NCBI GenBank assembly: GCA_025331125.1
Contig: JAOALB010000011.1
Location: forward strand, 79,866 to 143,865
Origin: Mycogone perniciosa
Taxonomy: Eukaryota; Ascomycota; Sordariomycetes; Hypocreales; Hypocreaceae
Length of the DNA stretch: 64,000 bases
Direction of reading: 5' to 3'
Below the pieces are notes generated by a model that saw only the letters and a list, made by a program, of their open reading frames with translations, was not told the origin of the DNA and did not search any database. The first letter of the stretch is position 1; each line of letters begins with the position of its first letter. Both the position numbers and the translations under genes were made by a program. This document shows positions 10,521 through 21,341 of the stretch, piece after piece.

Positions 10521-11543
10521 ATGAGTAGATCATTGTTTGGAAGTATCAAGGGCAAGTTCTCTCGCAAAGATGCAGAGAAGTCGGCTTCTACTAGGGCCAT
10601 GGGCTCGAATAACCCCTACACTGGCTCCGTATCTTCAGGACCAGGCGGCTCATGTAAGTCTCATATCAGCCCATCAATCCATGGAGAAGCCATGGGAGTT
10701 CCAAAGAGCACGATTGCTAACGCATAGTTTGCTTTAGACGATGCTCCTCCTGCGTACAATTCCGCCCCGTCTCCTCTAGGGAGCAACTTCATCCCTGGCC
10801 CAGCGCCACCTCTCTACAACATCACCAACGACGACGACAAATACGCATTCCTCTCCTCCTTTGACACCATCTTCCTGGTCGACGACTCAGGTTCCATGCA
10901 GGGCCCTTCCTGGCGCGAAGTATCCACCGCTCTGCGCTCCATCACACCCATCTGCACCGCCCACGACGCCGACGGCATCGACTTGTACTTCCTCAACCAC
11001 CGCTCTGGCGTTTCTGGCTCCAAGGATAGAGCCAAGAACGGATACTATAACATCACCAGTCCCGAAACGGTGGAGAATATCTTCAGGGATGTGCGACCTC
11101 ACGGTACCACGCCAACGGGAGAGAGGCTGCAGAGCATCTTGAAGCCCTACCTTGCGAGTCTATCGAGTGCTAAGGACATGGACAGGGTCAAACCCGTGAA
11201 CATCATCATCATCACGGATGGCAGACCGACAGATGACCCGGAGAGCATCATTGTGCAGAGTGCGAAGAAGCTTGACCAGCTGGAAGCGCCGCCGCATCAG
11301 ATTGGTGTGCAGTTTTTCCAGGTGGGTAACGACCGCAACGCGCGAGAGGCGTTGAGGGAGCTGGATGACGATTTGGTGGATCAGGGGATTCGTGATATGG
11401 TAGATACCGTTACGTGGGACAGTACGACTTCTGATAGCGGCAAGGTGCTTTCTGCCGATGGTATCCTCAAGGTTGTTCTGGGGGCGGTTGTTCGTCGCCT
11501 GGATCGCAAGCCTGTTGATGGATCACGGAGAAGACGGCGTTGA
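10521..11543 (+). CDS. von Willebrand factor A domain protein
   Basis: Two exons, 10521-10653 and 10738-11543 (branch GCTAAC, acceptor TTTAG), encode 312 residues. After a short Ser/Gly/Pro-rich N-terminus, a single VWA domain begins with TIFLVDDSGSM, a complete metal-ion-dependent adhesion site motif (DxSxS). It continues with the second metal-site threonine region (HGTTPTGERL) and the strand IIIITDGRPTDD. There is no signal peptide or membrane segment, so the protein is probably intracellular. Intracellular VWA proteins usually act as metal-dependent protein-interaction modules. The specific partner is unknown. The C-terminus is basic (GSRRRRR). Confidence 0.85.
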
Positions 11544-12443
11544 GGGAGCGAAGGGATATACGTCCTATTCCCGTGTGCCTTGGAGGGACTTTCTTTGTAT
11601 TCTGGGGGGAGAAGACCGGCGTTTAGGGAACAGGGGCTTGGAAGGCATGGACTATGATACCACCCACTCCCTGGTCTATGAGAAATGGGTCTCTAGAGGA
11701 GTGGTGATACACCTAGAGAGGACGGAAAAGGTGTCCCGGTTGCTTTGGAACAATACCAGTCGCAATGGCCGGCGAACCTGTAGAAGCAGAGGACACAGAC
11801 CGGATTTGAATAACTCGTATCTTTTATCGATTGCCCAATCTATTATTGCCCGTGATGTTCCCATGTCTAGCTAGAAATCTAACCCCTTTGTGTTCAGTTT
11901 GGCTGGCAAACTATATGCAAGCCATGAGAAAGAAAGAAAAAACCAAAGAAAATGGTCCGCCGTGTTCATCAAATTCATCTCATCATCATCTCGTGCTGAT
12001 GTAGTATTCCCGCCGGCTCTTCTGTGCTTTTCTACCCTCCTCCATGAAAGAGTTTGGTAACGAATGAGCCCTGATATATTGGCCCCCCCAAACAAATAAA
12101 CGGGAGTGAAAAAAAAGGGGGGGAAGGGGGCAGCCCAAAAATTAAATCCCAACCCTGTTTGATCCTGAACTGAGAAATCTGTCCAGAGAAGAATTAAAAT
12201 AAGCAAGAAGACGCCCTCCTTAGGTATTCTGATATTAGTCCTGCCATGAGAGAACCCATGAGATCAGACCCCTTGCCCGTGCATGACACGCGGGTGTGTA
12301 TTCAGAAGGTGAGAAGTAGAAAACTTCCAATCTGTGGTTGCGTATGACTGACTGTGAAAGGGCCCATGAAACCCCCTTGATGTTTTAGTACGAGAGTCTA
12401 TTTTGCTTCTCGTTTGGCATGCGAGGGATAAGTCCCCCTCCCT
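11544..12443. other. Convergent 3' intergenic region
   Basis: Lies between the stops of the VWA gene and the minus-strand coiled-coil gene. It contains runs of A and G but no coding signature, and presumably holds both 3' UTRs. Confidence 0.5.
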
Positions 12444-14825
12444 CTACTGCATACAGAAAACATCTGCCAGAGACACCGAATGAGCAGAGATGTTACTGCC
12501 CGTATCGTTCCGGCACGTAACCACCGGAGTCGTAACCAGCGCCACGCGCCAATGCTTGGCCTGCAACTCAAGCGGATCCATGGGCGGCCAGATCGGCAGC
12601 ATCGACTGCGACGAGAAGCGGCTGCCGATTTCCGGGAAGCGGAAGTCAAACGTAAGACGGCTGGTGAGGATCTTGGACGATAGCTCCCATGCGTTGTCGG
12701 CGACTTGCTCCATGTCGCGGTAGGCCTCGGCGGGGTTGGCGAATTTGTTGAGCAGGGGCTGCAGGTTCTGCACGAGGGTGGTGGCGGTCTCTTCGATTTT
12801 GTTTTTGATGAAGGGGGAGCCGTGTTCGTTCTTCATGATGGTGTCGATGATGTTGGCTTGTCGATCAAGCAGAGGCTGACGGAGGGCGGAGGGCTGGCCT
12901 GTATGAGAAGGTCAGCGTTAAGAAGGTCAAATGGAAAAAGGGGGGTTGTTAAACGTACCCTGTGTGCGCTCAAGCTCTCTATCCAGCTCCACGAGAGCAT
13001 ACGTGGAGTCTGTATCAGCACCAGTCCAAGCACCAGGTACCCAGACTCGGTTCACGATGAAGTCGATAATGACACGCGTGACGAGGCACGACTTGGAGTT
13101 CTCATTGCGGATGTGGTACTCGAGATACGACGACGCCTCTGGCTCAGACAGCGGGTGGTAGGTCGCCAGGAGAATTGGCCACAGGGATGTCGATTTCAGC
13201 TTCATGGCCTGTGCAATGTTCGGGTTATTGGCATGTCGCTCAACAAATGCGCGGATGATGGCATAAAACTCCATAACCTGTTCATGCCACGCAGTGACGG
13301 TGCCTTCAGTAATGGTGATGGGCGGACCAGAGAAGGAGTTACGGCTGATCATGGCGGTGCTGGGGCCCGAGACAGAGCCGCCAGAGGATAATGGGCCACC
13401 AAATTCCATTGGAGGTTGACCAGAGTTATGCGAGCGTCCATATCTGCCTCGTCCAGTTGGGGTATTAGGGTAGAACTCACGCCCGTAGCCGAACGAGCTG
13501 CTGGGCCTGTGGGGAGGGTGGTCCGGCATGGCAAAGCTAGACTGCTGGAAGTCATTCCGATAGCGGGAGTTGTTCTGGAATCCTCTCCGCGAGGGAGCGC
13601 GGCCGAAGGCAGAGGCTGGAAAGGGGGGTGGGCCGTTGCTGAACGAATTCGAGCGGCTACCATGGGCCGAAGCATTAGAGCCCCAAGGGCCCGAAGGTCG
13701 ACGGTCATGGGGAGCTACTGAGGGAGCTCGTAGCGGACCAGCCTGGAGCTGCCCAAACTTGGGTGGTGGTCCCGCAGTTGGAGGGCGATGAATCGGTTGA
13801 AAGACCGAGGCAGCACGAGGAGGTGGCGGAAGGTCGGTAAATACGCGAGAGGCATCGTCATCGCGAAGGTCCTCCTCTCTTTTCAGAGGCATAATGCTCT
13901 TGTGATAAATGTTCTTCTCGAGGGCAGAGTCAGCAACAGTCTCGATGGCTCGGGCGACTGCCTCTGGATTGGAGCGTCGCATGACCCAGAGCGTGCGGTG
14001 CTTATTGACTTGTTCCTCCAGTGTTTGGATTGTGCCCTCAAGGCTCTGCAGAATGGTTAGCGCTGTTGAATTCTGATGTCGCTTTGCCGGCTTGCTCACC
14101 TTAACAAGGTCTTCCTCATCAGAGGAGTCGTCACTTTGTTGCTTCTCAGCTTTGTTCTTCAACTGCTTGAACTCAGCTGTAAGATCTTCTAGGTCCCGCA
14201 TCATTCTCTTGATGCCCGACTCGGCTTCGTCCGTCTTGTTCTTCTCCGCCTTGAGCTCTTCACGGAGGTTATTGATAGTTTGAGCTTGATCATCCGTCGT
14301 GGCTTTGGCCAAGTTGGCCTCAATACTCATCCGGGCAATTGCCTTGTCCGTATCCTCTTGGTCGAGGTTCAGATTCATCAACGCATCGACGAGCTGGCTC
14401 GTCTCTTGGCTGATGATCTGGCCAACCTCCTGGAGTTGAATAATAATCTCACTGGACTCGGCAGCAGAAACGCCAGGCATGCGTCGGAGGGAATGCTGTA
14501 TCTTGACTAGGATCTCCTGCGTCATACGCGACTTTTCGAAAGCAGGCTGAAGACAAAGGGTCAGCTCTGAGAACAATGGCAGAGCCCAAGACGGGAGCAG
14601 GCTTTGTGTAGAAGCGGTGGGATAAGAACTCACATGGGTGTTCGACATCTGCTTGATCCTCTCAGACCGCGCAACCCCAGCAAGGGGCGTGGAGAAGTTA
14701 ACGGACAACATAGCGCCGCCCAACTTCGCCGTCGCCTGAATGCTCGGCGTAAACACTTGTCCTGACGAAGAGCGATCTCCAGAGCCGTTGGACGAAACCG
14801 GGGTTTTCGTTTCGGTCTTGGTCAT
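12444..14825 (-). CDS. Coiled-coil, Pro/Gly/Arg-rich fungal protein of unknown function
   Basis: Start at 14825 (MTKTETKTPVSSNGSG), with exons 14825-14634, 14546-14100, 14045-12959 and 12898-12444, giving 726 residues. The first half has heptad-like, charged helices (QTINNLREELKAEKNKTDEA, DLEDLTAEFKQLKNKAEKQQ). A low-complexity Pro/Ser/Gly/Arg/Phe-rich linker follows. The C-terminal third is a predicted globular helical region (FYAIIRAFVERHANNPNIAQ, WPILLATYHPLSEPEASSYL). I do not recognise a named family. Two of the three introns (87 and 54 bp) are multiples of three and contain no stop, so unspliced transcripts would still give a complete protein. They are called as introns because of good donors (GTGAGT, GTGAGC), branch sites and CAG acceptors. 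A start at 14942 in the same frame is possible but less likely. Confidence 0.75.
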
Positions 14826-16557
14826 CCTCCTGAGAAAGAAGAGGATGAGATGATGAAGATGAGGGATGCTGGGAAGATTTGAGTGTGGGCAGAAAGTAAG
14901 GGAAAAAATGCGCTGGGCAGTGCTCGCAGTAGCCTCAGGCAAAATGAAAGTGTCGATAAGAAGTCAATGCCGTTGTGATGGTATTGTGATTCTATTGTTT
15001 CATCAGTCTGGCACTGGTTGCTAGGGATCTGTCAGTTGCCTGTGTTAGTTTGGAGGGAAATGCCGAGAAAAACAATGACAATAAAATCCAACAATGCGAT
15101 TATCATGGGGAAAAAAGTCAGGATCATCTCGAAAACAAAATCTTACCCAACGAAGACAAAGAGGCTTTGCACAGAAACAAAGAGGATGATGCTATTCAGT
15201 GACAACGAACCTGAGTGAGTTCCGAATCGGCCGCTCCGAAATGCGGGAGAAGATGAAGGAGGAAAAGACGAAATTGGGCGCTGGTGCCCTTGTTCTCTTC
15301 TCTATTTGCGAAAAGAACAAAAACACCGTCGTGTAGAGAGCGATGATGAAGTCAGCTGCACCAAGAGTTACGCCGGAAAGAAGAAATCGAGAAGGGCAGG
15401 GAAAATAAAACAACGGTGCTCAAGTGGGGCTCAAAGTATTAAAAGTGAGAAGATCTGAACTGAGTCTGAAGTGAGTTGTTCGCTCACTTCAAGCCGGGCA
15501 CAGGGGTTGTTGGTCAGAAGCCTCGAGGTTTTCCCACCTGTTTCAGTTATGCTCCTAAATCACCTGCAGGAAGCCGATGGAAAGAGTGAGCAAGAAAAAG
15601 AGAACCCAGTAAAAGTAATAATGCGTCCTATAAATGCCTCGCTATGTATTCGCAACCGAGTTTAGGAGTAGGCCTGCGCGATGAGTCTACAGAGAAAGGA
15701 AACAGCAGTGAGGAGTGAATGAATGACATGGGATGAAGATACATCACCTCCCACAAATAAGAGCTGCCAGGCAACGAGGCAAAGAAAATCCATCACAGCC
15801 CTTCATGAATCACTGGTCCCCTATTGCTCGACTTAGCAACGGCCTCTGAGCAACAGAATAGTCTCGTAGTGCTCTATCGCATCTTGTAGACCTAAATCGC
15901 CTAGAATAATAGATATTATGAACAAGTAATAAGATCAACCCAAGAGTCTGATGTCACTATGCACTGCGCGCTGTCATGAAAGTGGTCGAACACGGTCGTC
16001 CTATTGGTCACCCAGCAACAAACATCTGGTTCTGGGTAGTGGGTTGGTTGCCTGTCAAACATCAAAAAATCCCTTCTGTGAGAAATCAAGGTAGGATTGG
16101 TCACGACTGGCCTGTGCAATATGTTACGGTCCTACATTTGCTATTTCCATAACTCCCGAACTAATTTCAAACACTATCGTAAGCCATTTCTTTCTTGATC
16201 GTTGAACATCGATGACTGTCCTAAGACACAAACATCAGTTTGAGACATCGTAACGCGAAAAGCGTTGTGTATATTAGTGATCAAGGGGGCGACCAAGGCG
16301 CCGCGTCAGACTTCGGAAGGACGACCTGCAGCACCAAAAGTTGGTTGTTTAGTATTCGTCTTGACGAATCGAGGTCCAGTATGCAATTTCAATGCGATTT
16401 CGTAATCAAAGCGAGAATTCGTGCCGTGGTATAAGAGGCACAAGGGAAGTCTATGGAGTGGCAAGATATTTAGAGACACTTCTGAGTATATTGAGCTGTG
16501 TTGCTGCTTACCTCTAGGATCCTAGATAGAGCCGGCGCCGGTAGGCCAACATTAGCT
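14826..16557. other. Intergenic: promoter of the coiled-coil gene and 3' flank of RSD1
   Basis: Purine-rich leader sequence (to about 15430) upstream of the minus-strand gene. The rest shows no gene or RNA signature. Confidence 0.45.
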
Positions 16558-18387
16558 TCAGATTGCTCTAGTGCGAGAGAACAAACTGCTGTAGACTGCG
16601 TCTACAACAGGGGACGCGTCGATCATTCGGCCACCAAAGTATCTACCGTTAAGACCCTTGATAGCATTTTCGCCGCCCTGGACTTTGTCGAACTTGAGGT
16701 AAATGTCTCCCTTGGAGTTCGGATCGACGGAAATGTGGACGACATGTCCGTATTGGCTTTCAGCCTCCAGTCGTACTTCTTCTTCAAGGTCTTTGATCCA
16801 GTTGTCACCTGTTTCGATTGCCGGGTCGAACATGTTATGTAGAACAACGCATCGGCTAGCCATGTTAACATTGACAGGCAAAGGTTTGGTCTCTGTCTTG
16901 GGTTTGAGGACTTGTTGGCGTTCTTCACCGCCATTGGTCGAAGACTCATCGGTTCTGGCAAGCTTTCTCATCAATGCATCACGACTATAGTTGTTAAAGT
17001 TCACGCCGGCGACATCCGTGTCGTCCAGAGCGCTAGCACCACCTGTCTTGTCGCTGTCTCGTCCACCAGCTCGATCGAATGCGGATGCCTGTTGACCACG
17101 ACCACCTGATCCCGAGAACGCAGAGCCTTGGAAGCTCTGGCCGTTGCCCGAAAACTTGTGCATTAGGTTGGCAGTGCTCTCAGGGGTAAACTTATCGTTT
17201 CCGAGGCCAACACGGATGGGGCGACCAGCAAGGTCAAAGCCGTTCATCTTCTCTAGAGCCTCTCGAGCCTGGCCAGCGTCCCGGAATCTAGAATTGGCTG
17301 GTTAGCTTGGATCTTGTATTAATGGGAAGTATGAATCATCACTCACTGAACGAAGCCATAGCCACGGCTACGACCACTGTCGTCCTTTTGAAGCTGGACG
17401 AATTCAAGCTCTCCAAATGGCTCGAAAACGGCCTGCAGGTCTTGTTCGGTGACATTGAAATGAATGTTGCCCACGTAGAGCCGATGGAAGGGAATGGAAT
17501 TTGGATGTGCACCCGACGACTCAGGGTTGCGAGCTTGACGATTCTTCTCAGCTTCTGTGAGCTGAACAATGACGGGGATACCTAGGAGCTTCTGTCCAGT
17601 GAGCTGAAGGGCTTGTTGCACTGATTCCTCGTTTTTGAACTCCACATATCCGACTCTGTCCTAGCGTCAGCAGTGCACTTTGGGTATGAAATTGGCTTAA
17701 AACGATGTTTTGGACTTACCCCTTGGATCTTCCACTGATGCGGTCTTTGACGATCTGAGCCTCGTTGACCGGTCCGACCTTTTCAAAGAACTCCTTCAGC
17801 TCGCGGGTCCGAAGACGAGCTGCAAGCTGCTGCACGAATACGGTACGACGATCCCTTTCATCTTCAGTAAGCGGGGCAGTGCCATCATTCTTGGGGTTTT
17901 GACGATCGTCATCCCGTCTACGGCCATAGTCATTGGCATATCGATCAGAACGGTCCCGGCGGTCTCGGCGGTCGCGATCATCACGAGGACGATAGTTGCG
18001 GGGGGGCGAGCGTGATCGGGTATTTCCTCGTCCACCGCGGTAGTAGTCGCCATCTCTGTGACGGCGCGAGGGGCGTCTGTCACCATCACGGCTCCTGCTT
18101 CTGCGTCTGCTTTTGTGGCTGCCAGCATCGCTGCGAGTACCGGCGCTGCGGCTTCTAGTCACGCTGTTTCGGTGATCTCGACGGCGACGGTCGTAGTCTC
18201 GGCCTCGCTCCCTGTCCCTGTTGCGGTTGCCATCACGATTTCGTCCATGGTCTCGCTCAGCATCTCTCTCTCCTTCGTCCATGGGCTCCTCTTTGATTTT
18301 GATTTCCACATCAGGGTTCTGAGGCTTTCTGTCAGCCGCGCTTTTAGCGGTAGCATCGAGAAGAGCCTCGACGTCCAAGCTAGACAT
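16558..18387 (-). CDS. RSD1: RNA splicing factor, Rsd1/RBM39 (CAPER-alpha) family
   Basis: Exons 18387-17720, 17655-17347 and 17287-16558 encode 568 residues. The N-terminal 190 residues form an Arg/Ser/Asp-rich RS-like region ([17 protein letters not shown]). RRM1 begins [20 protein letters not shown], and RRM2 contains [20 protein letters not shown] and [11 protein letters not shown]. The third RRM, a U2AF-homology-type domain near the C-terminus, begins [10 protein letters not shown] and ends [19 protein letters not shown]. This order matches fission yeast Rsd1, human RBM39 and Aspergillus/Neurospora homologues (Pad-1-like). It should act in the nucleus in 3' splice-site recognition and spliceosome assembly. 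The start is supported by the conserved [11 protein letters not shown] and [10 protein letters not shown] segments. Confidence 0.92.
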
Positions 18388-19079
18388 GATGATCTGGTCT
18401 GGAAATCGACAGATGAGTTGCGGGGGTTACTTAGATGAGAGCAGTGCCTGGGCGAAGTTAGCAGAGGGTTTGTGTTGAGTTTGGGTGACGTTTTCAGAAT
18501 GTTTTGGGAATCGAGGCTTTCTTGGTAGTTTGCCAGCCATGTCACGTGACCCGCAGGTGCCGCGTTTATTGCCCAACGCGTGTGCCTAAACAATTGCACA
18601 TCAGCTGTCAACAGATGTTAGATGTATTGAGGCATGGAAAAAAGGGAACAAAATTCTAGTAGCAAGGTACGTACAGAGTACAATAATAACAAGCGTCTTC
18701 ATAAGGACCCAAGCGGCTTCACACCAATTTTGGAGTAGTGTTGTGACACGTTTTGAGCAGAAATGGGACGTTGAATTAAGAAGTCTGTTAATACAGCTGC
18801 ATAATATTACACTTTCAGGTTGATCAGCCGCCCCTCAGCTTCATCTTGAAAACTATTAATCATTATACTATTGGCATCCGCCACTGACTTTTTGCCTTTT
18901 GTAGTACCATCCTCATGGTGCCTTCATGATTCGTCTGCCTATCCTCATGACCCTTGCTCGTCCAAACTCCATACAAACCAAAATCGCAACATCGAGTAGA
19001 GGGGCTCATATTAAAAGGATTAGAGAAGTATTTGTCGAAAGTCCTGAAACAGCGGCTTCGCAATTGCTGGCCTTGTACA
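18388..19079. other. Intergenic: RSD1 promoter and SCS7 3' flank
   Basis: No coding signature. It carries the RSD1 leader next to 18388 and, toward 19079, the SCS7 3' untranslated region. Confidence 0.45.
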
Positions 19080-20268
19080 TTATTTGGTCTTGACAACGTT
19101 AGACTTCAACTCGGTGCCAAAGATGACGTCCCAGAACTTGCTGGTAACACCAAAGCCAAGCTCGTAGTCGAGGAAGTGATGCTCAAGATGGTATTTCTTC
19201 AGCTGCTTGTACCAGAGGGGGAGGTTCTCGTGATGGAGGAAGTAGTGAGTCAGATCGTAGCAGATATAGCCAAAGATACCGCCACAATAGACAGCCGTGC
19301 CAGCGTGCCAGCTGTACGCGAAAACGGCATGAGCGAGGGACCAAAATGGAGCTGCGAGAGCCACGAAGAGAGTCGGTGGCATGACTAGTCTGTACTTATC
19401 CATGGGTAGGTAGTGGTGAATGCCATGAAGCAGGAAGTGCAGCGTGATGCCATATCTGTTGTCCGGTAGGTAACTACAGCTTCGTTAGCGGACATAAATC
19501 AAATAGAAAATCGGGGGGCTCGTACTCGTCGAGATGAAACAAGAATCGGTGCAAGCAGTATTCTATAAAGGTCCAAAGAAACAGACCAAAGGCCCAATAT
19601 GCCGCGACAATCCAAGTGGTACTAAAGCCTTGAGCCGCTAGGTAGGTGCCATACGCGACGCAAGGCACCCAGAGAGTGGGAACCATCCACCAAGGGGTCT
19701 TTGTGAGAGGCTCCAAGAAGTTGCCGAACAGAGGTGCAGAATTGCCTCCTCGGTAATGGCGCGGACGATGGACTTGATCCAAGTAGAATTCCTTGGAGAA
19801 GCCGCCAGTCCAAATCTGGGGGAACAGAGGTTTGCCCAGGTCTAAGAACTTGTGCTTCTTGTAATCCTGGTTGTAATCAGTCTCCCTGTTGAGGTCGTCT
19901 TCGCACGACATTCCGGTCCGCGGGTGAACGAAGGTCGTCGCATCGGTGCCCGACGAAGTAGCGGATCCGTTCGCTGGCTGGTCGGAACCCTGGGCTTTCC
20001 CGCCCTTTTCTGATACGACAAAGCCCACGATGGATTCATCGAGAATCTCATATGCGGCCTCGGAGTGTTCGTGGGAGAGACCATCCTTCAGAATATCTTC
20101 GACGTCCTTGCCAGCATAGTCGAGAATGAGCTGGCCGCCACCAGGGTGATCGTCCACAAAATCGGTTATATCGTAGACTTTGGTTCCGATGGTGACATAA
20201 CATGAGGACGCGGTGTTATGCGACTCGACCTCAGCACGAGTAAGCGTTGGTAGTGTTCTGGATGGCAT
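19080..20268 (-). CDS. SCS7: Sphingolipid fatty-acid 2-hydroxylase (Scs7/FA2H type)
   Basis: Exons 20268-19526 and 19473-19080 encode 378 residues, the usual length. The N-terminus is a cytochrome b5 domain with the haem-ligand motif VDDHPGGGQLILDYAG and a second histidine in LSHEHSEAA. The C-terminal part is a membrane-embedded fatty-acid hydroxylase with the di-iron histidine boxes HRFLFH, HGIHHYLP, HYFLHHENLP and HLEHHFLDYELGFG, and hydrophobic membrane segments between 130 and 320. The enzyme 2-hydroxylates the very-long-chain acyl group of ceramide in the endoplasmic reticulum, affecting complex sphingolipids of the plasma membrane. The single intron falls within the first His-box region and is confirmed by the joined sequence DDYLPDNRYGITLHF. 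Confidence 0.95.
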
Positions 20269-21341
20269 GATTGTGTGATATCGTGACTCTCGGAAACGGC
20301 GGATTCAACAGGAGCACCGGTGGTGGCCGGGGGTCTATCCAGGCCGTGACGTATTATACCTATCGCAAAAGAAAGAGAGAGCACATCTATTTGCAAAGAA
20401 GGGTCTAGAAAGTTGGATTGGACAAAAAAAAGCCGCTGGGATAGTGTGGAATGAAGAACGGAAGATGCACTTTATAGGAGGCGGTTACGTCGGACGCGGG
20501 TTGTCAGGAGACCGATGGGTTGACTTTTTATTAAAGTGAGGGATCCCCTTGAAATGCTGCTAGCGGTAGTTAGTAGTGGTCCTTCGCGCTGTAGCACCAC
20601 CCCGGAAGCCGAGTGTGAGAGGTGGCGTTACTTTCACAAGATAGAACAGGCGGCCAAAAGTCGGACCACCATAGAAAACTGTGGCTTAACACTGTGGCTT
20701 CTACATGGGAAATGCTGTCTGTCTTACATCCGGTTTTCCAAAACCTGGCCCCTTTTCCTTAGCTGGAAATACGAGTACGGGTTCAAGGAAGACATGACTT
20801 ATTACAAGCTGCCGAGAATATTCGCTCCGCGGATAGCCTATCCATTGTCCAACTTTCATAACGAGACCCTTGCGAGTTGTCCGAATAGCCTATCAGGAGG
20901 GAATTTTCATTTTATTTACTCGGATTCTCCTACACATGGGGGAGGCCCCTGAGCTATTTGTTAGTAATGTTATTGTTTATTTGAACACCTGTCTTTCACA
21001 TGATTTGACGGACACATCCATCGAAAGACTTCGACTTACTCGTACTCGTAAGATCCTGTTGACAGGGCTACAGGTGTGGCTGTGCGGAGCCCCTCTATCT
21101 AATCGTGGCTAGAATGTCACGACGGAAAATTATGCTCTGATCTTGTTTTTAGCTTGTTTAGAGGGTCCAGTCTTCAGCCCCAAGGCGGACATTGTTAGTG
21201 ACATCAGATATCAGCGGAGGCAGCCAACATCTGTCCCATCTGTTGATATATTGCCAAGCACTTCCATTGCAACCACTTGTGAAGAACTCTCTTTGACCAT
21301 TAAACTCGAACTCATTCAACCTGCATCTGCTCACCCCCACC
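20269..21341. promoter_or_regulatory. Divergent intergenic region SCS7/HET-C
   Basis: Both flanking genes are transcribed away from this 1.07-kb stretch, so it must hold both promoters. No coding frame with family similarity was found. No specific operator was recognised. Confidence 0.5.

Noticed and set aside
12705..13391. 228-codon plus-strand frame antisense to the coiled-coil gene
   Set aside because: It is a mirror of a coding region with good codon structure on the other strand; no family similarity.
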